Assembly: GCA_002309695.1 (NCBI GenBank)
Contig: DBXV01000023.1
Location: 1-5,220, forward strand
DNA length: 5,220 nt
Source: Myxococcales bacterium UBA1203
GTDB lineage: Bacteria > Myxococcota > Myxococcia > Myxococcales > UBA5297
Direction: 5' to 3'
Shown: positions 1 through 4,922 of the stretch, in pieces
Position numbering within the stretch: the stretch's first letter is position 1
Layout of the letters: each line of letters opens with the position of its first letter
The notes under the pieces: model-generated
Told to the model about the DNA's origin: nothing
Databases searched by the model: none
What the model saw: only the letters and a program-made list of their open reading frames with translations
Made by a program: the position numbers and the translations under genes

Positions 1-381
1 CGCAGTATTCCCCAGAGCGAAATTGAATCGATTCTGACGAAATCGCAGGCGGCGCGGGTGGTGATGATTGTGGACTCCTGCTTCAGCGGGCAGGCAGCCG
101 ACGGAAAGCCCCTCGCGCCGGGCCTTCAGGCATTGGTGCGCACGTCCCAAATGCAGGCAAACAATAAAACAATTCGCCTGACGGCGGGCAAAAGCCATCA
201 ATACGCGGGGCCGCTGCCGGGGGAACATCGCCCGGCATTCAGTTATCTGATTCTGGGCGCGCTGCGCGGCTGGGGCGATGAGAATCACGATAAACAGGTG
301 ACGGCCGAGGAGGCGGTGAATTACGCCAATGATGTATTGATTACATTGGCCAAAGACCGGAGCCAGACGCCGGAATTGATT
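1..381 (+). other. Caspase-like catalytic domain, C-terminal part
   Basis: Visible residues 1-127 match the second half of a caspase/metacaspase fold. The strand ARVVMIV leads into DSCFSG, where the Cys codon at 79-81 is the expected nucleophile. A basic, loop-rich stretch and the helix around FSYLILGALRGW follow. The block ends near SQTPEL, a common end of this domain in bacterial C14 proteins. The large-subunit part with the catalytic His is off the left edge, so activity cannot be judged from this window. Confidence 0.85.
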
Positions 382-2673
382 GCCGCCAATGAAAAAGCCC
401 GGCAGGCGATTCTGGCCGTCAATGCCGCTGAAAAGGGCCCGGACATTGACCAGATGGTGCGGGCGAGGATTCAGGTTGCCAATACAAATGCGGCAAAAGG
501 AAACGGCAGCGATGAATATATTCGCATTCCCGCAGGGTCGTTTGTCTTAAATCACGCGACGGATGCGTATCAGAAGGGCGAAACCGTGACGCTGAAGGCG
601 TTTGAAATGAAAAAAACGCCGGTGACGGTGGCCGAATTTCAGAAATGCGTCGAAGCGGGGAGCTGCCACGCAAATAATTATATGGATTCGTCCAAAGTCG
701 TCTATTGCAATTACAATCGCGGGCACAACTGGCTGAATCATCCGATGAATTGTGTGAGCTGGCACGGCGCCAAAGAATACTGCGAATGGAGCGGAGGCCG
801 CCTGCCCACGGAGGAAGAATGGGAATACGCGGCGACGCATGACGGCACAAAGCACCTGAATACGGAATATCCCTGGGGAAACGAGAGGCCCGACGCGACG
901 CGGGGAAATTATGGCGTCCCGAAAACAACGCCTGTCGGAAAGTATTCGCCCAAAGGCGACAGTCCGCTGGGGCTCGTCGATATGATCGGCAATGTCACGG
1001 AGTGGACGGATTCGCCGTCGGGCAGCAATCGCGTCCTGAAAGGCCACAGTGTTCTGATCAAAGATGTGAGGTATTTGTCCGTCTCCTATCGAAGCAGCAT
1101 GAATCCTGCTGCCGCGAATGTCATCAATTTCGGGTTTCGCTGCGTGAAGGAAAGTGTGCCGGAAACACATTCGGAAAATGAGAATGCGGCGGCCGCTGCG
1201 GACAATGGCAATAAAACCTTTCAGAAAAATGAATTCATTCACATTCCCGCGGGGAAATTTGTCCTGAGCCATGACACGGGCACGGCTTCCAACGGCAACC
1301 CGGCTTCCAAAGGCAGCATCGTGAGAATGAAGGCGTTTCAAATGAAGAAAACGCCGGTGACGGTGGCCGAATTCAAGGAGTGCTATGACTCAGGCGCCTG
1401 CCGCGGAAAGTATTACAGACAGCGGGGCAGTTCTTTGTGCAATTTCAGCAGCAAACACAGAGATGAATTCCTGGATCATCCGATGAATTGTGTGAATTGG
1501 AAGGATGCCGATGAGTATTGCAGTTGGATTGGCGGCAGGCTGCCCACCGAAGCTGAATGGGAATATGCGGCCACCCATAATGGCACGGGACATCTGACCA
1601 CGAACTACCCCTGGGGCGACGAGGATGCCAGCGGACGGGCGAATTGCATCAATAAAAAGACGACCCCTGTCGGAGCGTATTCGCCCAAGGGCGACAGCCC
1701 GCTGGGACTTGTGGACATGAGCGGCAATGTCTGGGAATGGACGCAAAACCGTGAAGCCTACAGTACGAATACTTATAGGGCGAAGGGCGGTTCCTGGGTG
1801 AACGCTGGATCCAGACTGCGCATCACCGAAAAACTGGAAGCACATGAGGAAATGGGCAATTTGGAAATTGGATTTCGCTGCGTCCGGGAGGAACCGGATG
1901 CTGAAACAGATGGTGCGAATGCCAAAAAAAATAAGAATCAAACTGTGAATGAAGACGAAGACGCGAATGCGGTCAGCGCGCATAAGGGGCAGGCGCCGAA
2001 GGAAGTGGTTGAATCCATCCAATTCATTTCCATTCCCGCCGGATCCTATGTCGTGAGCCGCGACACATGGGATTATGTCGAAGGTCAGACGGTGACGCTG
2101 GGGGCATTTGAACTGGGAAAAACGCCCGTCACGATCGGTCAGTATAAACAATGTGTCGAGGCAGGCGGCTGTTCGCTGAAGCATTTTCAGCCTGAGCGAA
2201 GCCCGGGCGGGTGCATCTATACACTCGGAAAAGGCTATCACAACCATCCGATGCATTGTGTGGACTGGTATGGCGCCAAAGAATACTGCGAATGGATTGG
2301 CGCTCGGCTGCCGACGGAACACGAATGGGAATATGCCTCGACCCACGATGGCAAAAAGCATCTGAACCGGAAATATCCCTGGGGCAATTTTCTGAGCAAA
2401 TCAAAGGCGAATTACGACAGAAATATCGGAATGCCCACGGAGGTCGGAAAGTATTCGCCCAAAGGCGACAGCCCGCTGGGGCTGGTGGATATGGTCGGCA
2501 ATGTCCAGGAATGGACTTCTTCGAAGGTTCCGAACATTGGTACCACTTCCTTCTGGTATGTCACGAAGGGCGGAGCCTGGAACGAACATGAATCACTCCT
2601 GGAGGTCAGCAACAGCAGCAAGAACAACCCGAAATGGGGCTATGATTACAATGGATTCAGGTGTGCGAGGTAG
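1..2673 (+). CDS. Caspase-like protease (peptidase C14) fused to three FGE-sulfatase domains, 5'-partial
   Basis: The frame is open from base 1, so the N-terminus lies outside the window; 890 codons are visible, ending at TAG 2671-2673. The GTG at 58 is inside the caspase fold and is not a real start. Visible residues 1-127 are the C-terminal part of a caspase-like domain: a hydrophobic strand, then DSCFSG with the presumed nucleophile Cys27, later FSYLILGALRGW, and an EF-hand-like loop at residues 93-104. The catalytic His would lie upstream. A helical Ala/Lys/Glu linker follows. Three FGE-sulfatase domains occupy about residues 172-383, 411-629 and 674-890. Each shows IPAG, TPVT, HPM(N/H)C, GRLPTE or ARLPTE, EWEYA, YPWG, SPLGLVDM, GNV.EWT and a terminal GFRC. 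Each also keeps six cysteines at matching places, which suggests disulfides and an extracytoplasmic location (inference). Acidic or Lys-rich linkers separate the repeats. The domain family is secure; substrate and role are unknown. A defence or signalling protease with ligand-binding repeats is one reading. Confidence 0.9.
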   Translation, partial: RSIPQSEIESILTKSQAARVVMIVDSCFSGQAADGKPLAPGLQALVRTSQMQANNKTIRLTAGKSHQYAGPLPGEHRPAFSYLILGALRGWGDENHDKQVTAEEAVNYANDVLITLAKDRSQTPELIAANEKARQAILAVNAAEKGPDIDQMVRARIQVANTNAAKGNGSDEYIRIPAGSFVLNHATDAYQKGETVTLKAFEMKKTPVTVAEFQKCVEAGSCHANNYMDSSKVVYCNYNRGHNWLNHPMNCVSWHGAKEYCEWSGGRLPTEEEWEYAATHDGTKHLNTEYPWGNERPDATRGNYGVPKTTPVGKYSPKGDSPLGLVDMIGNVTEWTDSPSGSNRVLKGHSVLIKDVRYLSVSYRSSMNPAAANVINFGFRCVKESVPETHSENENAAAAADNGNKTFQKNEFIHIPAGKFVLSHDTGTASNGNPASKGSIVRMKAFQMKKTPVTVAEFKECYDSGACRGKYYRQRGSSLCNFSSKHRDEFLDHPMNCVNWKDADEYCSWIGGRLPTEAEWEYAATHNGTGHLTTNYPWGDEDASGRANCINKKTTPVGAYSPKGDSPLGLVDMSGNVWEWTQNREAYSTNTYRAKGGSWVNAGSRLRITEKLEAHEEMGNLEIGFRCVREEPDAETDGANAKKNKNQTVNEDEDANAVSAHKGQAPKEVVESIQFISIPAGSYVVSRDTWDYVEGQTVTLGAFELGKTPVTIGQYKQCVEAGGCSLKHFQPERSPGGCIYTLGKGYHNHPMHCVDWYGAKEYCEWIGARLPTEHEWEYASTHDGKKHLNRKYPWGNFLSKSKANYDRNIGMPTEVGKYSPKGDSPLGLVDMVGNVQEWTSSKVPNIGTTSFWYVTKGGAWNEHESLLEVSNSSKNNPKWGYDYNGFRCAR
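277..312 (+). other. EF-hand-like calcium loop in the caspase domain
   Basis: The twelve residues DENHDKQVTAEE fit the EF-hand loop pattern: Asp at 1, Asn at 3, Asp at 5, a backbone ligand at 7, Val at 8, Thr at 9 and Glu at 12. The usual Gly at position 6 is Lys. A helix-like segment (AVNYANDVLITLAKD) follows, as in EF-hand or dockerin-type motifs. Calcium binding is inferred from the pattern. It would fit the calcium dependence known for several metacaspases, although their site is elsewhere in the fold. Confidence 0.5.
514..1149 (+). repeat. FGE-sulfatase domain, copy 1 of 3
   Basis: This copy runs from YIRIPAGSFVLN to FGFRCV. It has KKTPVTVAEFQKC, HPMNCVSW, EYCEWSGGRLPTEEEWEYA, YPWGNE and SPLGLVDMIGNVTEWT. 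The C-terminal core is degenerate: where FGE-type domains normally have GGSW, this copy reads KGHSV (1039-1053). The paired active-site cysteines of true FGE (CxxxxC shortly before the terminal GFRC) are absent, and the corresponding stretch is SVSYRSSMNP. A pseudo-enzyme or binding role is inferred. Confidence 0.85.
1231..1887 (+). repeat. FGE-sulfatase domain, copy 2 of 3
   Basis: This copy runs from EFIHIPAGKFVLS to IGFRCVR. It contains KKTPVTVAEFKEC, HPMNCVNW, EYCSWIGGRLPTEAEWEYA, YPWGDE, SPLGLVDMSGNVWEWT and an intact GGSW (1786-1797). An extra Cys (ANCIN) appears that the other copies lack. The segment between GGSW and GFRC is charged and has no cysteine, so the FGE catalytic pair is missing. 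It shares a 26-base identical block with copy 1 (613-638 and 1348-1373). Confidence 0.85.
2020..2670 (+). repeat. FGE-sulfatase domain, copy 3 of 3
   Basis: This copy runs from QFISIPAGSYVVS to NGFRCAR at the protein's C-terminus. It contains GKTPVTIGQYKQC, HPMHCVDW, EYCEWIGARLPTEHEWEYA, YPWG, SPLGLVDMVGNVQEWT and GGAW (2569-2580). The last segment is rich in Asn and Ser (SNSSKNNP) and has no cysteine before GFRC, so FGE catalysis is not expected. It shares identical 25- and 29-base blocks with copy 1. Confidence 0.85.
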
Positions 2674-2689
2674 ATTGGTATTGCCAACT

Positions 2690-2721
2690 GGCCACTTTCC
2701 GGCACTAAAGGGCCACCTTCC
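2690..2721 (+). repeat. 11-bp near-identical direct repeat just after the caspase-FGE gene
   Basis: GGCCACTTTCC (2690-2700) and GGCCACCTTCC (2711-2721) differ at one base, with start points 21 bp apart. The second copy forms the left arm of the candidate terminator. Short spaced repeats with a GGCCAC core are reminiscent of multiple terminal repeats at the ends of some IS21-like elements, but no transposase or matching distal end is in view. The repeat is certain; its origin is not. Confidence 0.5.
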
Positions 2722-2748
2722 ACAGAGAGGGAAGGCAGATTTTATTTA
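2716..2748 (+). terminator. Possible Rho-independent terminator of the caspase-FGE gene
   Basis: CCTTCC (2716-2721) pairs with GGAAGG (2730-2735) around an 8-base loop. CAGA and then a T-rich tract (TTTTATTT) follow. The hairpin starts 43 bases after the TAG stop. The stem is only 6 bp and the T-tract begins four bases after it, so this is a moderate call. Confidence 0.45.
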
Positions 2749-2784
2749 ATGGGAATTGCATTATATCGGTTCATTGAAATCAAA

Positions 2785-2910
2785 TACTTGGCGTCCTGCC
2801 TCCCATGATATTGTTATAATAATAGCGTTATAATAATATCAAATTAAGATGCCTGGCTCCCAAATCCCATGACATTGTAATAACAATATAAAATTAAAAA
2901 TATACTTGGC
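2785..2910. repeat. AT-rich degenerate direct repeats, about 64-bp period
   Basis: The segments at 2802-2823 and 2866-2887 match at 19 of 22 positions. Each begins CCCATGA and continues with an ATTGT-ATAA core. Each is preceded by a TTGGC or CTGGC block 12-13 bases upstream, and a third TACTTGGC (2903-2910, identical to 2785-2792) starts the hairpin element that follows. Inside the first unit, GTTATAATAATA occurs twice (2813-2824 and 2827-2838), giving two perfect TATAAT hexamers. No gene on either strand starts nearby to use them as promoters. Confidence 0.6.
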
Positions 2911-2956
2911 TTACCCTCAGTGGGAGCTGTCAGCGCCGAAGGCGATGACTGAGAGG
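2903..2956. repeat. Two-hairpin palindromic (REP-like) intergenic element
   Basis: Hairpin 1 pairs GCT-CCC (2909-2911, 2914-2916) with GGG-AGC (2922-2927) around TCAGT, with a 2-base bulge. Hairpin 2 pairs GTCA (2929-2932) with TGAC (2946-2949) and CGCC (2934-2937) with GGCG (2941-2944) around GAA, with one mismatch. CCCTCAGT (2914-2921) also nearly mirrors ACTGAGAGGG (2948-2957). The arrangement resembles dispersed GGGAGCTGTC...GACTGAGGG elements I recall from intergenic regions of gut bacteria. It could also help stop transcription from the minus strand. Confidence 0.5.
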
Positions 2957-2960
2957 GCCC

Positions 2961-3008
2961 ATAAAACAATCCCCCTCCCCTTTCTGAAAATAAGGGATGC
3001 CTGGAGGG
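2961..3008 (-). terminator. Possible terminator of the lipoprotein gene
   Basis: On the minus strand, CCCTCC (3008-3003) can pair with GGAGGG (2978-2973), with an inner stem CCTT/AAGG (2995-2992 with 2982-2979) and a 7-base asymmetric bulge. A short T-rich tract (ATTGTTTTAT, 2970-2961) follows. The hairpin begins about 33 bases after the lipoprotein stop. The bulge makes it an imperfect intrinsic terminator. Confidence 0.35.
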
Positions 3009-3040
3009 AGAACTATGACCTTCTCAGATTTTTGAACCGG

Positions 3041-4843
3041 TTACATCAAATCCTCTACGTCCGCGTAGAAGATGCAGCGCTTCAGCTTGGAATTCCCCTC
3101 GGTGCTGACCCAGAGATTGTCCGAGGCGGTGATATACATACCCTCGGGCATATAGGCCCACTTGCCGTCACCTGCCTTGAGCACGCGGCTCTTTTCTCCG
3201 GCTTTGCCGACGATGAGGGCGCCGCTGTAACGGGTGCTGTTCAGAAGGAACGTCGGCGCGCTCCCGTAGGAGACGGCGCCCTGGATGTTGCGGCTGCCCA
3301 GATACCAGGCGCCAGAGGCGGTGACGACGCCCCGGCTGTCTGTCTTCATCTTGCCGCCGCTCCCCATGGGCCAGCGGAAAAGCCGCCCGTAGATATTGGA
3401 GCCCGTCTCGTCGAAATACTCGCCCGAGAGGATGCTCACGCCGCCGCTGCCGCCCCGGTCAAAGGCGATGTAGGAAAATTTCGGCTTGCACGAGGAGGAG
3501 AGCGTGTCGGGGAAGTAATAGCCGCCCGTCTGCGGCAGCACGTAGGCGTAGCCATAGGCGCAGTATTTCGAGCCCACCCGGCCGACCCGCGTACTGCATT
3601 CGGTGTCCGTGCTGACCTTGAGCATCCGCGCCATGTCAAAGGCCCGCACGCCTTTGCTCGTGTCCGCGACGTAGAGATAGGGCCAGCTCCAGGCGATGCC
3701 GCCGGCATGGTTCTTCACGGGCTTGAAGCCGCTCCCGCTGTCCGGCTCGACCAGGAGCACGTGGCGATACTGCAGGGGAACTTTCGTGTCTGTGCTGTCC
3801 ACGAACGACACGCGGACGCCCTTGTCGCTGTCGCTCTGATCTGCGGCCCGGTTGGAATCCTCCGAGGCTTTCCTCTCGTCGTAGTGCCAGCCGATGACGC
3901 GGAACGTCTTCCCGCCGCTCGTGCCGCCGCCCAGTCCCTGGGGAATCCAATAGACGACGTCCAGGTCGCCCGACGCCCACTGCCAGCCTTTTTTGAAGCC
4001 CGTCCAGCTCTGCTTCGACATGGCCGTCATCGTGTGGTTCAGCTTCAGGTTTTCGGGGAGCACTTTGCTGAGCCCCAGGCCGTCGATGATTCCCTCGTAA
4101 GCCGCCCACGTGCCCGTGTCTTTGAGGACGAACTTGTCCGCGCCGATGGCTCTGAGTCCGCTGTGCTCGCCGTAGCCCGCGATGGGGCCGTCCTTGGGGC
4201 AGGCGCAGGTCTTGTCGAACACGTCCGCCGGGCAGGTTTTAGAGGTTCCCGTGCAGTATTCGGCGCCGTCGCACCCGCCCGCCGAGGCGCGGCAGACGGT
4301 GGACGAGGAGAGATAGCCGTCAGATGGGCAGTCGAGGTGTGCCCCGTCACATTTTTCCGCCGCGTCGCAGACGCCATTTGCCGCACGGCACACAGTTCCC
4401 GCCCTGCCCGGAATTTCGGTGCAGGTGCCGTTTCGGCATGCAGCCACACCGCAGGCATGAGACGGCGTCACCTCACCGCACGGCTGGCCCTCATTGGCCG
4501 GATCGGCGCATCCAACGAGGACGACGGCCGCATCCTCTTCCCCGCCCTCCCCCGCATCTTCCTCTTCTTCCCAGCTAGAGCCCGAGTCTTCCTCTTCCTC
4601 ATCCCCCGAATCGGCCTCCTCTGCCCCGGCGTCATTTTCCTCAGGAACGACCTCATGCGCGGCATCCTCTTCCGGCGCCGGGCCGCTGTCCCCCGCGTCA
4701 TTCGTCTCCTCCGAAAGCGCATCCTCCAGCGCCGACAAGTCGCCCGAAATCTCCAGGTCCGTCCCGCTGCAGGCCGCCAGCAAAACGGCAAGAAAAATCG
4801 GCGGCGCTTTCCGAAACAGTCCGAATGTTCTGAATGAATTCAT
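3041..4843 (-). CDS. Predicted lipoprotein: acidic spacer, disintegrin-like Cys repeats, secreted propeller-like domain
   Basis: This is a 600-residue protein starting at ATG 4843-4841 and ending at TAA 3043-3041. The start is supported by AGGAGG 10 bases upstream and by the signal peptide that begins at once. Residues 1-24 are a basic n-region and a hydrophobic core ending LLAAC, so Cys25 would be lipidated; Ser at +2 argues for the outer membrane by the usual rule. Residues 26-111 are an Asp/Glu/Ala/Gly/Ser spacer without Lys or Arg. Residues 112-215 are Cys-rich and include two CR..xGxCDxAExCxG...CPxD repeats, typical of secreted myxobacterial proteins. Residues about 219-600 carry VRVSFVD, YRHVLLVEP, HAGGIAW, LYVADT, GVRAFD and a Trp/Gly-rich tail. 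These motifs match, from memory, a family of secreted actinobacterial proteins, probably beta-propellers. Function is unknown; cell-surface ligand or substrate binding is inferred. A long plus-strand frame over the same bases is a shadow. Confidence 0.92.
   Translation of the reverse strand: MNSFRTFGLFRKAPPIFLAVLLAACSGTDLEISGDLSALEDALSEETNDAGDSGPAPEEDAAHEVVPEENDAGAEEADSGDEEEEDSGSSWEEEEDAGEGGEEDAAVVLVGCADPANEGQPCGEVTPSHACGVAACRNGTCTEIPGRAGTVCRAANGVCDAAEKCDGAHLDCPSDGYLSSSTVCRASAGGCDGAEYCTGTSKTCPADVFDKTCACPKDGPIAGYGEHSGLRAIGADKFVLKDTGTWAAYEGIIDGLGLSKVLPENLKLNHTMTAMSKQSWTGFKKGWQWASGDLDVVYWIPQGLGGGTSGGKTFRVIGWHYDERKASEDSNRAADQSDSDKGVRVSFVDSTDTKVPLQYRHVLLVEPDSGSGFKPVKNHAGGIAWSWPYLYVADTSKGVRAFDMARMLKVSTDTECSTRVGRVGSKYCAYGYAYVLPQTGGYYFPDTLSSSCKPKFSYIAFDRGGSGGVSILSGEYFDETGSNIYGRLFRWPMGSGGKMKTDSRGVVTASGAWYLGSRNIQGAVSYGSAPTFLLNSTRYSGALIVGKAGEKSRVLKAGDGKWAYMPEGMYITASDNLWVSTEGNSKLKRCIFYADVEDLM
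4223..4393 (-). repeat. Two disintegrin-like Cys repeats in the lipoprotein
   Basis: Residues 151-175 and 183-207 align as VCR, six to seven residues later CD.AE.C, a G, and CP(S/A)D. Each unit has four cysteines in equivalent positions (152, 159, 165, 172 and 184, 191, 197, 204). The pattern resembles the disintegrin Cys spacing and recurs in many deltaproteobacterial secreted proteins. Further cysteines on both sides (112, 122, 131, 136, 141, 213, 215) suggest a compact disulfide-rich stalk. Confidence 0.7.
4511..4768 (-). other. Acidic low-complexity spacer of the lipoprotein
   Basis: Residues 26-111 contain many Asp and Glu, including DEEEED and WEEEED, along with Ala, Gly, Ser and Pro, and no Lys or Arg. 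DAG and DSG units recur (NDAGDSG, NDAG, ADSG, EDAG). Such spacers commonly follow the lipid-anchored Cys in myxobacterial surface lipoproteins and are probably disordered, holding the folded part away from the membrane. Confidence 0.75.
4769..4843 (-). other. Lipoprotein signal peptide with lipobox
   Basis: The first 25 residues give a basic start (Arg5, Arg11, Lys12), the hydrophobic run IFLAVLLAA and then Cys25. LLAAC fits the lipobox [LVI][ASTVI][GAS]C. Processing by Lgt and signal peptidase II is expected. The next residue is Ser, not Asp, so an inner-membrane retention signal of the Asp+2 type is absent. Confidence 0.85.
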
Positions 4844-4848
4844 TTTGT

Positions 4849-4864
4849 GGAGGCCTCCTGAGGC
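4849..4864 (-). promoter_or_regulatory. Ribosome binding site of the lipoprotein gene, within inverted repeats
   Basis: On the minus strand, AGGAGG (4859-4854) is a perfect Shine-Dalgarno core, 10 bases from the ATG at 4843. It lies inside two overlapping inverted repeats, GGAGGCCTCC (4849-4858, perfect) and GCCT/AGGC (4853-4856 with 4861-4864). The loops would be tight, so any masking of the site in the mRNA is uncertain. Confidence 0.6.
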
Positions 4865-4922
4865 GCTCTCGAATAAAGGGCGAAAGACTTTTTATAATAA
4901 AAACATCATTGATGATTTTATT
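4865..4922 (-). promoter_or_regulatory. AT-rich gap, possible promoter or weak terminator
   Basis: The gap between the stop of the right-edge gene and the lipoprotein ribosome binding site is AT-rich. On the minus strand it holds ATCA-TCAA-TGAT followed by GTTTTTATT, a short stem with a T-tract, and then TTATTATAAA, which could serve as a -10 region. No clear -35 box is visible. Either the two genes are co-transcribed across it, or it ends one unit and starts the next. Confidence 0.25.

Larger units (their letters stand above)
2674..3040. other. Convergent intergenic region, no gene
   Basis: This 367-base gap lies between two converging genes. The frames that cross it are short or run on antisense into the flanking genes, and none has a credible ribosome binding site. 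It contains the GGCCAC repeats and possible terminator near the left gene, the AT-rich direct repeats, the two-hairpin element and the weak terminator for the right gene. A small transcript from the twin TATAAT boxes cannot be excluded, but no good -35 box is visible at a 16-18 base spacing. Confidence 0.7.

Noticed and set aside
58..60. GTG at 58 as the start of the caspase-FGE gene
   Set aside because: The same frame is open for 19 codons to the window edge and those residues fit the strand leading to the catalytic Cys. Starting here would cut the caspase fold in half.
514..1149. Active formylglycine-generating enzyme acting on a sulfatase
   Set aside because: The catalytic cysteine pair is missing, the GGSW core is lost in this copy, and no sulfatase gene is present in the window.
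547..2361. Minus-strand frames of 264 and 323 codons opposite the FGE repeats
   Set aside because: Both products are Arg/His/Phe-rich and repeat in step with the three FGE domains, so they are mirror images of the plus-strand repeats. No ribosome binding site or family motif supports them.
2811..2834. Twin TATAAT boxes as a promoter for a protein gene
   Set aside because: No plus-strand gene starts downstream, since the next real gene runs toward this region on the minus strand. No good -35 box lies 16-18 bases upstream of either hexamer. They are kept as a repeat finding only.
2785..2910. CRISPR array in the repeated AT-rich segment
   Set aside because: There are only two imperfect copies with internal sub-repeats, no constant-length unique spacers and no cas gene in view.
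2906..4837. 643-codon plus-strand frame covering almost the whole lipoprotein gene
   Set aside because: It is antisense to a gene with a lipobox, a ribosome binding site and ordered Cys repeats. Its product is a low-complexity Ala/Arg/Gly/Pro mix without recognisable motifs, as expected for the antisense shadow of a GC-rich gene.
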